A DNA stretch of 64,000 nt from JAJVID01 sp050247435 (GTDB lineage: Bacteria; Acidobacteriota; Blastocatellia; RBC074). Position 1 is the first letter of the stretch. Each line of letters starts with the position of its first letter. The notes beneath the pieces are model-generated. The model was given only the letters and a program-made list of their open reading frames with translations. It did no database searches and was not told the DNA's origin. A program made the position numbers and the translations under genes. The stretch spans positions 1-64,000 of the forward strand of contig JBFWUF010000012.1 of the NCBI GenBank assembly GCA_050247435.1. The letters run 5' to 3'. Positions 30,833 through 40,143 of the stretch are shown piece after piece.

Positions 30833-32692
30833 TCAACGATGTTCCAATTTCACCGGATAGACCAGCACGCCGTCCTTTCCGCCTTTGAGATGTGTCTGGC
30901 TCTCATCTTTTTCGGCGACAGGGCGCGCGGCGGAGTAGTGTTGATTGAGGAACTGTTGCACCGATCTGATCTCCTTCGCGTCTTTGATCTCGCCGCGATC
31001 TTTTTCGTTGAGCCATTTTTTCACGGCCTCCAACTCGGCGACGGGACGTTCCGACCAAACCAGCCAGTGCTTCTCCGTGCCTTGTTCCTGGTCAACGAGG
31101 AACCAGGGCGGCTGTTCGGAAGGAATGTAGAGTTGCTGATTGGCTTGCAGCGACGGCGCGTTGGCGGCGATCAGTTCAGGAGCGGGGAAGAGAAAGTTGT
31201 ATTGCGGCAGCCCGTTCACCGTGTTCGGCCCTTCGTTGACGATGTAAAGATAGCCGTCTTGTGGGCTGTTGAAGATGAGGCAGAGTTCGTCGCCCGGCGA
31301 GAAGATGATTTCGCCGGCCAGTTGCACAGGATTTTGATTTGGCCCTTTCGCCCTCACCCTGAGCGAGTAGTTCAGCATTCTCGATGGCGCAATCGGCGTT
31401 GGCGAACTAGGTTGCCCGCCGCCTTGCTGGTTCACCGAGCCGGCTCGCCACGAAAACCAGATAGCCGCGCTGATGGCTACGATGACGATTGCGGTTGCGG
31501 CGATCAATTTGCCAGGGATGGCCTTTGGTTCCGATGCCGGCCCTGATTCGGGTGTGGATTGCGGCGGCGATGCGGGTTCTTTTTCGATCTGGGTCGCCGC
31601 GTTCGGAGTCGAGGCGTTGTCCGCAACCGCCCGAACAATCTCCGGCGTCAGCGGCAAGGTCGGGTCACTCGGCCTGGATTGAACCTGTTCGACCTTTGGC
31701 TGCTTCGCTTCACTTAGCGAACGAAACAATTCATCTCCAAACTCTTTCGCTCGCGCCTGGCGTTCGTTGAAATTGAAAGAGAGCGCTTTCAAAATCGCCT
31801 GTTCAGCCGGCGCGGGCAGATCGCCGCGAAACTGAGACGGCCTGATTTCAGGCCCTTTGCGCTGCAATTCGTGAAGCTGCACCATCGTCTCGGCGACGAA
31901 GGGCAGGCGGCCCGTTATCAACTCGTAAGCGATAACGCCCATCGCCCAGATGTCGCACGAAACCTCAGGCTGGCCGCGCAACTGTTCGGGCGCCATGTAA
32001 GGCAGCGCGCCCGCGACTTTGGTCCTTTCGGCTGAAGTCGCAACCTGCGAATCCCTGACGGAGGCGATGCCGAAATCAATCAGCTTGACCAACTCTTCGC
32101 CATCGCTCAAGGTTTGAACCATCACGTTTTCGGGCTTCAGGTCGCGGTGAACGATGCCTTTGTCGTGAGCGGCGGCGAGCGCGCTGGCGATCTGCCGCAT
32201 AATGCTCGCGACGCGCGCGTAACCCATCAAATCGCCTTTCATCAACGACCGCAGCGTCGAGCCTTCGACGTACTGCATGACGAAAAACAGCTTGCCGTCG
32301 GGCATCGCGCCCGCGTCGAGCACGCCGACGATGCCCGGATGATCGAGCCGCGCCAAAGCCTCGATCTCCTGCTCGAACTTCTTTTTGAACCACGTCGTGT
32401 GCGTCGAGTTTTCCGAATCCTGCAACAGCACCTTGATCACCACACGGCGCTGCAGCAGTTGTGTGTCGCGCGCCAGATAGACGACTCCGATGCCGCCGCG
32501 ACCCAACTCGCCTTCGATCACATAACGATCTTTGAGCAGCGTCCCGTCGTAGTTCGTCTGTTTGAGATGCGCCGACAGATTGGGCGACGTGCCGAAGGAA
32601 GAAACCGGCTGCGTATCCTTATTGCCGGAAGAATTGCCGGAAGGGGCGCCGGAAGATGTCGGGTTGTCGTCGGGAAGCTTCCTTGTCTCCAT
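30833..32692 (-). CDS. Membrane Ser/Thr protein kinase with DUF4384-like C-terminal domain
   Basis: The 619-residue protein has a disordered N-terminus (1-50) and a Hanks-type kinase domain (about 55-320). All catalytic motifs are present: the Gly-rich loop GELGRGGIGVV (61-71), Lys87 in VVIKVLL, HRDLKPEN (182-189) and DFG (206-208), then APEQ. A single membrane helix lies near 395-415 (LIAATAIVIVAISAAIWFSW). The extracytoplasmic end (about 440-619) has a DUF4384-like strand pattern, GDELCLIFNSPQDGYLYIVNEG and LFPAPE. Hence signals may be sensed outside through DUF4384 and relayed by phosphorylation inside. ATG with GGAGACC. It is transcribed divergently from the subtilisin-like gene. Confidence 0.9.
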   Translation of the reverse strand: METRKLPDDNPTSSGAPSGNSSGNKDTQPVSSFGTSPNLSAHLKQTNYDGTLLKDRYVIEGELGRGGIGVVYLARDTQLLQRRVVIKVLLQDSENSTHTTWFKKKFEQEIEALARLDHPGIVGVLDAGAMPDGKLFFVMQYVEGSTLRSLMKGDLMGYARVASIMRQIASALAAAHDKGIVHRDLKPENVMVQTLSDGEELVKLIDFGIASVRDSQVATSAERTKVAGALPYMAPEQLRGQPEVSCDIWAMGVIAYELITGRLPFVAETMVQLHELQRKGPEIRPSQFRGDLPAPAEQAILKALSFNFNERQARAKEFGDELFRSLSEAKQPKVEQVQSRPSDPTLPLTPEIVRAVADNASTPNAATQIEKEPASPPQSTPESGPASEPKAIPGKLIAATAIVIVAISAAIWFSWRAGSVNQQGGGQPSSPTPIAPSRMLNYSLRVRAKGPNQNPVQLAGEIIFSPGDELCLIFNSPQDGYLYIVNEGPNTVNGLPQYNFLFPAPELIAANAPSLQANQQLYIPSEQPPWFLVDQEQGTEKHWLVWSERPVAELEAVKKWLNEKDRGEIKDAKEIRSVQQFLNQHYSAARPVAEKDESQTHLKGGKDGVLVYPVKLEHR

Positions 32693-32872
32693 AGGTCTCC
32701 GTTGCGGATGAGAGATTTAAACTGCGTGACGTTGAGACGCGAGAGATATTACCACCGGGCGCTGATAGCGACTAGACTTCGACACGGGCTGGAAAGTTAT
32801 TGGTGTTGAATCCGCGTCGAGGCGCGTGGATAATCTGAGCGCTCGTTGGCCCGCCGAAAATAACGAAAATCG

Positions 32873-32973
32873 TACCTGGGTACGCATCGCTTCCAGCGTG
32901 CTTCTGGCAAGAGGTTGATTGAAAGGAAATTGGTCTCTTGCCAGGAGCACGCTGGAAGCGATGCGCTCCCAGG
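32873..32973. repeat. Long inverted repeat between kinase and subtilisin genes
   Basis: The arms are about 39 bp each, near-perfect, around a 21-base loop. The left arm contains GCATCGCTTCCAGCGTGC and GGCAAGAG; the right arm contains CTCTTGCC and GCACGCTGGAAGCGATGC. The element sits in the divergent promoter region 20 bp before the ribosome binding site of the protease gene, so it could affect both genes. Confidence 0.85.
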
Positions 32974-32995
32974 GGCGCCGAGGAGAACAAAAGTA

Positions 32996-34429
32996 ATGAA
33001 AAACATTTTCTCAGCCGAAGACCTTCCCGCCTATCACGACCGTTTGCTGGTGGTGAAGATGCAACCGGCTTCGCAATCGGAGTTCGAATCGTTTTCAATC
33101 TCAGGCGCGCGCGGCGCAGCCAGTACGCCGGGTCTGAACGCGCTGTCCTTCTTCGAGCGAGGGGGAATGATCAAACGCGTCACGCCCGTCTCGACCGTCG
33201 CCGCAACGCGCAAAGGCAGAGGGCCGCGCCGCGCAATGGCTTCGTTCGCCGCGTCTTTTGCTGAAGAGGACGCCGCGCCGAGCGCGGGAGTCAACCTGAT
33301 CGAGATGGAGAATGAAAAGAACGTTGACGAATTGCGAACCGCGCTGGCCAACGACCCGCACGTTGATTTCGCCGCGCGCGTGCCTGTGCGTTATCTGTTC
33401 GTCGCCAGAAAAGCCGCAAAGCGCAATCGAACGGCTCCGCAATCGAACGCGCCGAGCGTTTCAAAACTGTGGAACCTGCAGAAGATCAACTGGGCGCAGG
33501 CTCGCTCGCTGCCTGGATTCAAAGACGCCGGCTCGATCAAAGTCGCCGTGCTCGACACTGGAATTGACAAAAATCACCCCGATCTCAAAGGCCAATTCAG
33601 CGGCTACTATTTCGCGCACCCTGATCAGAACCGGCCATCGGGCGAGAAGGACATCGTCGGCCACGGCACGCACGTCGCGGGCACAATCGCCGCGAAGATC
33701 AACAACAACCTGGGCGTCAACGGCATCTGCCAGTGCGACCTGAAAATTTGGAAGATCTTCGACGACGTGGCCGATTTCCTTTCGTTCAGCCGAGGCTTCG
33801 TCTACTTCGTTGATCCGATCATGTACTGGCGCGCGCTGATGTCCTGCGCGGAGCAGAAGGTTGACGTGGTGAATTTGAGCATCGGCGGCGCTGGCGCTCC
33901 CGATCATTTCGAGCAGACTCTCTTCGACAACCTGCTCGCCAACAATACGACTGTCGTCGCCGCGATGGGCAACGAGCGCGAGCAGGGAAGCCCCGTCTCG
34001 TACCCGGCGGCGATTCCGGGCGTGATCGCGGTCGGCGCGGTGAAGGTTAACGACAAGGTCGCCGGGTTTTCAAATCGCGGCAATCACATCTCGCTCTGCG
34101 CGCCGGGTGTCGGCGTCTGGTCAACTCTGCCGACGACGCCGGGGCAGTTCGGGTTCAGAGTCGAACGCGGCTCCGACGGTTTCATCCGCGAAGGGAAGCC
34201 GAACCGCCGCGAAACCGATTACGACTCGTGGGACGGGACTTCGATGGCCACGCCGCACGTGGCCGCCGCAGCCGCGTTGCTGATGGCCAATCGGGGTAAA
34301 ATGAGTCCGGCAAGTACGCGCTCGCAGTTGATGAAAACAGCGGCGAGGGTAAAGAAGATGGACGGCAAAAGCTTCCATCCGGATTACGGCGCGGGCAGGC
34401 TGGATTTGCTGAGATTGCTGACGATGTGA
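32996..34429 (+). CDS. Subtilisin-like serine peptidase (S8), no signal peptide
   Basis: This 477-residue protein starts at the ATG with a GAGGAGA ribosome binding site eight bases upstream; a longer open frame starts in the inverted repeat. An N-terminal 150-residue region contains a propeptide-like block (about 98-140, GVNLIEMENEKNVDELRTAL, with later LFVARKA). The S8 domain has the complete triad: Asp187 in VAVLDTGIDKNH, His223 in GHGTHVAGT and Ser416 in DGTSMATPHVAA, with oxyanion Asn326. No signal peptide or membrane segment is visible, so it may act in the cytoplasm or use another route. The next gene, three bases on, encodes a small propeptide-like protein. Confidence 0.9.
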   Translation: MKNIFSAEDLPAYHDRLLVVKMQPASQSEFESFSISGARGAASTPGLNALSFFERGGMIKRVTPVSTVAATRKGRGPRRAMASFAASFAEEDAAPSAGVNLIEMENEKNVDELRTALANDPHVDFAARVPVRYLFVARKAAKRNRTAPQSNAPSVSKLWNLQKINWAQARSLPGFKDAGSIKVAVLDTGIDKNHPDLKGQFSGYYFAHPDQNRPSGEKDIVGHGTHVAGTIAAKINNNLGVNGICQCDLKIWKIFDDVADFLSFSRGFVYFVDPIMYWRALMSCAEQKVDVVNLSIGGAGAPDHFEQTLFDNLLANNTTVVAAMGNEREQGSPVSYPAAIPGVIAVGAVKVNDKVAGFSNRGNHISLCAPGVGVWSTLPTTPGQFGFRVERGSDGFIREGKPNRRETDYDSWDGTSMATPHVAAAAALLMANRGKMSPASTRSQLMKTAARVKKMDGKSFHPDYGAGRLDLLRLLTM

Positions 34430-34431
34430 AT

Positions 34432-34692
34432 ATGAGCAAGCCTGTAGTCACATTCGCGTTTCATCCTGGCGTTTCGCGCGAGCGTCAGGATGAAATTCTG
34501 TCTGAAATCGGAAGCTGGGACGAAGTTGATCAGGCGGGGCAGGTCAATCCGGAATCGCCAATCGAGTCATTCACGCGAATGTGTTTTGCGTATCTGAAAG
34601 ATGATGCGGACGCCGATGAGATCAGCCATCGTTTGTCGTCGCTTCCCGAAATAGAATCAGCCTCGGCGCCCGCGCCTCGGCGTTTGATTTGA
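34432..34692 (+). CDS. Small propeptide/I9-inhibitor-like protein next to the S8 peptidase
   Basis: An 86-residue protein begins two bases after the stop of the peptidase gene. The layout (VVTFAFHPGVSRERQDEILSEIGSWDEVDQ, then CFAYLKDDADADEISHRLSSLPEIESASAPAPR) has the beta-alpha-beta-beta-alpha-beta rhythm of the ferredoxin-like S8 propeptide (I9) fold. The spaced ES-AS-AP-AP-R end is typical of propeptide C-termini that occupy the protease active site. The same type of block exists inside the N-terminus of the adjacent protease. I infer a stand-alone inhibitor or chaperone of that protease. Alternatives are an unrelated small protein. Confidence 0.55.
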   Translation: MSKPVVTFAFHPGVSRERQDEILSEIGSWDEVDQAGQVNPESPIESFTRMCFAYLKDDADADEISHRLSSLPEIESASAPAPRRLI

Positions 34693-34847
34693 ATCCATCA
34701 TTTTTTCAGGCCGGCGTGAAAGATTACAGACACCCGACGGCGAAGCCGCCGAGCCGAGGCCGCGCGTTTTTCCGTTAAGCCGGACTTGTGGTACAAAGTC
34801 ACTCTTCACCACCAAAACTCAAAAGAACTTCAAAAGGAGATTTTGAA

Positions 34848-35375
34848 ATGAAAGCGAATCGAACTCTGTTTGTTCTCGCAACTTTGCTCGCGCTGATTGG
34901 CGCGGCCTATGCGGCTCAGCGAAACCGCGTCAGCCCGCACGAAACGGTCGAACTGGCGCTCAACGGCAAGAAGATCACAGTCACCTACGGGCGGCCTTCG
35001 ATGAAGGGCCGCAAAATCGTTGGCGGCCTGGTCCCATACGGCAAGGTCTGGCGCACTGGCGCCGACGAAGCCACCGTGCTGACCACCGAAGCCGATCTGA
35101 TGATCGGAAACCTGGCGGTCCCGAAAGGAAGCTACACTCTTTTCACACTGCCTTCTGAATCGGGCTGGAAACTGATTGTCAACAAAGTGGACAAGCAGTG
35201 GGGCGCGTTCAGTTATGACGAGAAGCAGGACCTCGGACGAACTGATCTGAAAGTCGGCAAGACCGCCTCGCCCGTCGAGCAATTCACCATCACGCTGGCC
35301 CAGGCCGGCAAGGCGGGCGTGATGAAACTGGAGTGGGAGAACGCTTCGGCTTCCGTTGACCTCAAGCTGAAATAA
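34848..35375 (+). CDS. Exported DUF2911 protein
   Basis: This 175-residue protein has a signal peptide (1-22, MKANRTLFVLATLLALIGAAYA) and the DUF2911 signature: ITVTYGRPSMKGRKIVGGLVPYGKVWRTGADEATVLTTEADL, PKGSYTLFTLPSESGWKLIVNK and LEWENASASVDLKLK at the end. DUF2911 is a secreted beta-sandwich of unknown role common in Bacteroidota and Acidobacteriota. AAAAGGAGA precedes the ATG by seven bases. Confidence 0.95.
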   Translation: MKANRTLFVLATLLALIGAAYAAQRNRVSPHETVELALNGKKITVTYGRPSMKGRKIVGGLVPYGKVWRTGADEATVLTTEADLMIGNLAVPKGSYTLFTLPSESGWKLIVNKVDKQWGAFSYDEKQDLGRTDLKVGKTASPVEQFTITLAQAGKAGVMKLEWENASASVDLKLK

Positions 35376-35387
35376 ATCACGATTGGC

Positions 35388-35423
35388 GGCGGGCTGGCGG
35401 AAAACGAAAACCGCCAGCCCGCC
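35388..35423 (+). terminator. Terminator-like GC hairpin after the DUF2911 gene
   Basis: Perfect 13-bp arms GGCGGGCTGGCGG and CCGCCAGCCCGCC enclose a 10-base A-rich loop, 12 bp after the stop. No T-tract follows on the plus strand, so it may work as an mRNA-stabilising stem rather than as a true terminator. Confidence 0.55.
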
Positions 35424-35487
35424 TGCCGCAGTCTTCCGCGCTCATCCTCGAAAGTTGTTGAGCCGAGCATAAACAACTAAACAGACT

Positions 35488-35583
35488 GGGCGCGGAGCGT
35501 ATGGAGTGCGGCGAGTCCTCGCCGCTTTGCTTTCTGAAAACGGAAAGCGGCGAGGACTCGCCGCACTCCATACGCTCCGCGCT
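35488..35583. repeat. REP-like inverted pair with extended outer arms
   Basis: The core is a head-to-head pair of the same palindromes as at 519-741 (GCGGCGAGTCCTCGCCGC and its mate). The complementarity extends outward by about 14 bp on each side (GCGCGGAGCGTATGGAGTGC and its complement), giving one long cruciform of about 40-bp arms and a 15-base loop. It lies between the DUF2911 and S41 genes. Confidence 0.85.
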
Positions 35584-35661
35584 TTATCAATAACTCTTTA
35601 GCTTTTTGTGCTCGGATCAGTAGTAGTAAAAGGGCTACAAATTCATCCGGAGGGCAAACCC

Positions 35662-38600
35662 ATGTCAAAACGCACGTTTCTTGCGGCGCTTCGCTGCAGC
35701 GCCATTCTTCTATCAACCGGTCTCATATTGGCCGGGCTGAAAACGGAAATCGCCACGGCGAACGGCGGGCCGACACGTCTGCTGAGAACGCCGGCCGTGA
35801 GCGCAACGCAGATCGCGTTCGCTTACGCCAACAACATCTGGGTCGTCGAGCGGGCTGGCGGCAGGGCGCGTCGCCTGACCAGCTTTCAGGGCCAGACATC
35901 GAATCCGCATTTTTCGCCCGACGGAAAGTGGATCGCCTTCAGCGCGGGGTACGCGGGCAATACCGATGTCTACGTCGTGCCCTCGATGGGCGGCGAGCCG
36001 AAGCGTTTGACCTGGCATCCCGGCAACGACATGGCGCAAGGCTGGACGAGCGACGGCAAGGCGGTGCTCTTTGTTTCAGGGCGCGCGACGTGGGCGCCGA
36101 GCGGCGCGCCGCGTTTTTGGACTGTGCCCGCCGAGGGCGGCGTCGAAGATCCGTTACCGCTGCCGCGTGGCTATCAAGGCAAAATTTCGCCGGACGGTTC
36201 GCGCATCGCCTACCGGATGAACAATTCGTGGGACGAAGAGCGCCGCAATTATCGCGGCGGACAGAATCGCCCGATCTGGATCGTTGATCTGAAGACTTAC
36301 GATCTGGTCTCGCCGCCGTGGACTGACTCAAAAGATGTTGACCCGGTTTGGGTGGGCGATACGGTCTACTTCATTTCTGACCGCGACGGCGTGGCGAACG
36401 TGTGGGCTTACGAGACGAAGACGAAGAAGCTTTCGCAAGTGACGCGGTTTACCGATTTCGATGTCAAATCGCTTGGGGCCGGCGCCGGAGCGGTTGTCTT
36501 CGAACAAGCCGGTTACATCCACGAACTCGATCCCAAATCGGGCAAATCGCGCGTCGTGAACATCACGGCTGCGGGCGATTTTCCCTGGATGATGGCGCGG
36601 TGGGAGGACGTGACCAGCCGCATGACGAACATCACGCTCTCGCCCACGGGCAAGCGCGTGGTGGCCGAGGCGCGCGGCGAAGTCTTCACCATCCCGGCTG
36701 AAAAAGGCGACATTCGCAATCTGAGCAATTCCAGCGGTTCAGCCGAACGCGATCCGGCGTGGTCGCCGGACGGAAAATTCATCTCGTATTTCAGCGACAA
36801 ATCAGGCGAGTACAAACTGGTGATCGAGGCTCAGGACGGACTGACGCCGCCGCGCGAGATCGCGCTGCAAAATCCGACGCATTACTACACGCCGTCCTGG
36901 TCGCCGGACTCGAAGAAGCTTCTTTACACCGACACGAACCTGAAAGTCTGGGTCCTCGATGTCGCTAGCGGCAATGCGAAGATCGTCGGCAATGATCCCT
37001 GGATGGTGCCGCAGCGCACGCTCAATCCAGTGTGGAGTCCCGATTCGAAATGGGTGGCGTATTCCAGCCGTCTGAAATCGCTCTACCACGCGATCTTCGT
37101 CAGCAACGTCGAGACAGGCGAGGCGAAGCAGGTCACCGACGGGCTGGCCGACGCTGTCTGGCCGGCCTGGGATGCGAGCGGCAAATATCTGTGGTTCCTC
37201 GCTTCGACCGATTTCGGGTTGCGGTCGCAATGGCTGGATATGACTTCGTATGACCACAATGTGAATTACGGTTTGTATTTCGCGGTTTTGAAAAAAGGCG
37301 AACCGAGTCCGCTGCTGCCCGAAAGCGATGAAGACAGCGGCGTCGGAAGCGCGGCTCCGGGCGGTGGCGGTGGCGCCCGGGGAGGACGCGCAGGCGCTCC
37401 TGCCGCTGATGCGGCGCAAGGCGGTCAAACTCCGCCAGCCGCGCGCGCTGCGCGCACGCCAATCAACGTTCAGATTGATTTCGACGGAGTGCAGCAGCGC
37501 ATCATCTCAGTGCCGGGCGTTCCTGATCGGCAGTATTCGCAATTGCGTGCGGGCGTCGCGGGCACGGTCTATTACCTCGAAGCGGGGGCGGGCAGCGGCG
37601 CCGGGCGCGGCGGCGGATTTGGCGGCGGAAGCGCATTACAGCGTTACCGGCTGAGCGACCGCCGAGCCGCGACTTTCGTCGCCAGCGTCGCCACATACGA
37701 TGTCAGCGCGGACGGGCGCAAACTGGTTTACCGATCAGGCGGCGGTTTCGGAGGACGAGGACGCGGCCCGGGCGGCCCGTCACCCGCTCCATCGCTCTTC
37801 CTGGTTGACGCTGATCGCCAACCGCCACAGCCAGGCCAGGGCCGCCTCAACGTCTCGTTGCGGATGTATCTGGAACCGAAGGAAGAGTTCAAACAAATCT
37901 TCAACGAAGGCTGGCGTAACCAGCGCGATTACCTTTACGTGCCGAACGCGCACGGCTCCGACTGGCCGAAGATGAAAGAGATGTACGGGCAGTTGTTGCC
38001 ATTTGTGAATCATCGCGCCGATTTGAATTACCTGCTCGACAACATGGGCGCCGAGATCGCCATCGGCCATTCATACGTCCGAGGCGGCGACATGCCTGAC
38101 GTTCCGAATTCGCCGGGCGGATTGCTCGGCGCGGATTTCGCGATTGACGGCGGGTGGTACAAGATCACGCGCATTTACGACAACGAAAGCTGGAATCCCG
38201 ACCTGCGCGCGCCGCTCAGCGCGCCCGGAGTGGATGTTTCAGTCGGCGATTACATCCTCGCGATAAATGGCGTTGAACTGAAAGCGCCAGACAACATCTA
38301 CCGTCTGCTCGACGGCACGGCGAATCGGCAGACCTCGCTGACCGTCAACAGCCGGCCGACGATGGAAGGCGCGCGGCAGGTGACGGTCGTTCCTGCGACC
38401 AACGAACAGGGGCTGCGCACGCGAGCCTGGGTCGAAGCGAACCGCCGTCTGGTGGACAAACTTTCCGGCGGCCAACTCGCCTACGTCTACTTGCCGAACA
38501 CCGGACAGCCGGGCTACACCAGCTTCAACCGCTACTACTTCGCGCAGCAGGACAAGAAGGGCGCGATCATTGACGAGCGGTTTAACGGCGGCGGCTCGGC

Positions 38601-39141
38601 GGCGGATTACATCATTGACGTGTTGCAGCGCGACTTCGACGGTTATTTCAACAACGTCGCGGGCGACCGTTATCCGTTCACCAGCCCGTCGGCGGGCATC
38701 TGGGGGCCGAAGGTCATGATCGTCAACGAAATGGCAGGCTCCGGCGGCGACCTGATGCCGTGGATGTTCAAATATCGCAAGATCGGATTGCTGGTCGGCA
38801 AACGCACCTGGGGCGGGTTGGTGCATACCGCCGACACGCCTCCGTTCATTGACGGCGGCTCGATGATCGCTCCACGCGGAGGCTTCTTCACGCGCGAAGG
38901 CAAATGGGCCGTCGAGAATGAAGGAACCGCGCCCGACATTGACGTTGAAAACTGGCCGAAGGATGTGATCGCCGGGCGCGATCCGCAACTCGAACGCGCC
39001 GTGCAGGAGGCGATGCGGCAGTTGAAAGAACGCCCGGTCAATCGGATGACGACCGAGCCGCCGCCGCCAACCTGGGGCGAGCGGAAAGGGCAATCGCCCA
39101 CGCCCGCGACGACAGGCGCCAAGGCGCGCGGCCAGCGGTAA
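35662..39141 (+). CDS. Tricorn-like S41 family peptidase with PD40 propeller, exported
   Basis: The protein has 1159 residues. A signal peptide (about 1-37) is followed by two beta-propeller regions made of PD40/WD40-like units, e.g. NPHFSPDGKWIAFSAG, RDPAWSPDGKFISYFS, YTPSWSPDSKKLLY (about 45-720). A Gly-rich linker lies between, encoded by GGC-rich codons (near 560-600). A PDZ domain (about 850-920, PGVDVSVGDYILAINGVELK) precedes the C-terminal S41 domain with the nucleophile in NEMAGSGGDLMPWMF near residue 1027. This order matches tricorn homologues that degrade peptides to short products. Export implies a periplasmic role. It ends in a rho-independent terminator. Confidence 0.9.
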   Translation: MSKRTFLAALRCSAILLSTGLILAGLKTEIATANGGPTRLLRTPAVSATQIAFAYANNIWVVERAGGRARRLTSFQGQTSNPHFSPDGKWIAFSAGYAGNTDVYVVPSMGGEPKRLTWHPGNDMAQGWTSDGKAVLFVSGRATWAPSGAPRFWTVPAEGGVEDPLPLPRGYQGKISPDGSRIAYRMNNSWDEERRNYRGGQNRPIWIVDLKTYDLVSPPWTDSKDVDPVWVGDTVYFISDRDGVANVWAYETKTKKLSQVTRFTDFDVKSLGAGAGAVVFEQAGYIHELDPKSGKSRVVNITAAGDFPWMMARWEDVTSRMTNITLSPTGKRVVAEARGEVFTIPAEKGDIRNLSNSSGSAERDPAWSPDGKFISYFSDKSGEYKLVIEAQDGLTPPREIALQNPTHYYTPSWSPDSKKLLYTDTNLKVWVLDVASGNAKIVGNDPWMVPQRTLNPVWSPDSKWVAYSSRLKSLYHAIFVSNVETGEAKQVTDGLADAVWPAWDASGKYLWFLASTDFGLRSQWLDMTSYDHNVNYGLYFAVLKKGEPSPLLPESDEDSGVGSAAPGGGGGARGGRAGAPAADAAQGGQTPPAARAARTPINVQIDFDGVQQRIISVPGVPDRQYSQLRAGVAGTVYYLEAGAGSGAGRGGGFGGGSALQRYRLSDRRAATFVASVATYDVSADGRKLVYRSGGGFGGRGRGPGGPSPAPSLFLVDADRQPPQPGQGRLNVSLRMYLEPKEEFKQIFNEGWRNQRDYLYVPNAHGSDWPKMKEMYGQLLPFVNHRADLNYLLDNMGAEIAIGHSYVRGGDMPDVPNSPGGLLGADFAIDGGWYKITRIYDNESWNPDLRAPLSAPGVDVSVGDYILAINGVELKAPDNIYRLLDGTANRQTSLTVNSRPTMEGARQVTVVPATNEQGLRTRAWVEANRRLVDKLSGGQLAYVYLPNTGQPGYTSFNRYYFAQQDKKGAIIDERFNGGGSAADYIIDVLQRDFDGYFNNVAGDRYPFTSPSAGIWGPKVMIVNEMAGSGGDLMPWMFKYRKIGLLVGKRTWGGLVHTADTPPFIDGGSMIAPRGGFFTREGKWAVENEGTAPDIDVENWPKDVIAGRDPQLERAVQEAMRQLKERPVNRMTTEPPPPTWGERKGQSPTPATTGAKARGQR

Positions 39142-39155
39142 ATGTTGTGATGGGC

Positions 39156-39200
39156 AAAGCCGACATCTGTGAAATTGCAGGTGTCGGCTTTATGTTTTTT
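39156..39200 (+). terminator. Rho-independent terminator of the S41 gene
   Basis: Arms AAAGCCGACA and TGTCGGCTTT form a perfect 10-bp stem around a 16-base loop and are followed by ATGTTTTTT. It begins 15 bp after the stop codon. Confidence 0.85.
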
Positions 39201-39260
39201 GGCAATCAACATGAAAGCTCTCCTCTTTATCGTCTGAGCAATTAAAGGAGGCTGTCTCAA

Positions 39261-39596
39261 ATGGGATTTTTGGATAGGCTGTTCGGGAATGTTGACAAGA
39301 GCGCTTCCACTTTGTCGGAAGAGCAGCAGCACAACGACGCGCGCCGTTTTGCCCACCTGCTGGTCGCGGAAATCAAACTCGACAATGAGGGTAAGGTATT
39401 TGACGGGCGCCAGAACTCTGACCTCTATCAACGGCTAAAGGAAGAGATTGATCGAAGCCGGAGGGTGTACGAGAAACGTGTCTCGCCCGCGGTCGCGGCC
39501 AAATCCGACTATTTCCACGACGAGTTGGTGAAGACCCTGGCCGGAGGCGACGCTTCAAAACTGGGCCCCGGATGGGAGGAATCAAAGGCGAAGTGA
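39261..39596 (+). CDS. Small cytoplasmic protein, unknown function
   Basis: The 111-residue protein has a short amphipathic start (MGFLDRLFGN) followed by a helical, charged region. RRVYEKRVSPAVAAKSDYFHDELVKTLAGGDASKLGP is a recognisable C-terminal block found in acidobacterial proteins of unknown role. An AAAGGAGG ribosome binding site supports the ATG. The stop overlaps the probable start of the GNAT gene. Confidence 0.7.
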   Translation: MGFLDRLFGNVDKSASTLSEEQQHNDARRFAHLLVAEIKLDNEGKVFDGRQNSDLYQRLKEEIDRSRRVYEKRVSPAVAAKSDYFHDELVKTLAGGDASKLGPGWEESKAK

Positions 39597-40120
39597 TAAC
39601 GACAAACGGAAAAGTTATAGAGACAGACCGGCTGACACTTCGCCGGCTAACAACTGACGACGCGCAGTTCATCCTAAAGCTCCTGAACGAACCCTCGTTC
39701 CTGCGGTTCATCGGCGACAAAGGCGTCAGAACGCTCGCGGACGCGCGCGACTACATTTTGAACGGGCCGGTGGCGATGTATAGCCGATTGGGCTTCGGGC
39801 TGTACTTGACCGAGTTGAAAGATGACGGCGCCCCGATTGGCATCTGCGGACTGATCAAAAGAGATGCGCTGGAAGACGTGGACATCGGCTTCGCCTTTCT
39901 TCCGAAGTTTTGGGCGAAGGGATACGCTTACGAGGCGGCATCCGCCGTGATGGCTTATGGAAAAGATGTCCTGGGCCTCAAACGCATTGTGGCGATCACG
40001 ACGCCGGACAATCACGCGTCAGGGAAGCTTCTTGAAAAGCTGGGATTGCAATTTGAACGGATGGCTCGGCTGTCTGAGGGTGCTGAAGAGGTTAGGTTAT
40101 TTGCGTCTGATGACAACTAA
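39593..40120 (+). CDS. GNAT family N-acetyltransferase (RimJ/RimL type)
   Basis: The protein has about 175 residues from a GTG at 39593 (GTGA overlap with the previous stop); an ATG at 39572 in frame is an alternative. The start ETDRLTLRRLTTDDAQFILKLLNEPSFLRFIGD is the RimJ/RimL/GNAT signature; DIGFAFLPKFWAKGYAYEAASAVM is the acetyl-CoA-binding motif A and AITTPDNHASGKLLEKLGLQFE motif B. It transfers an acetyl group to an amine or N-terminus; the target is unknown. Confidence 0.9.
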   Translation: MITTNGKVIETDRLTLRRLTTDDAQFILKLLNEPSFLRFIGDKGVRTLADARDYILNGPVAMYSRLGFGLYLTELKDDGAPIGICGLIKRDALEDVDIGFAFLPKFWAKGYAYEAASAVMAYGKDVLGLKRIVAITTPDNHASGKLLEKLGLQFERMARLSEGAEEVRLFASDDN

Positions 40121-40143
40121 GGAACGAATCCGGGAGATATTTG

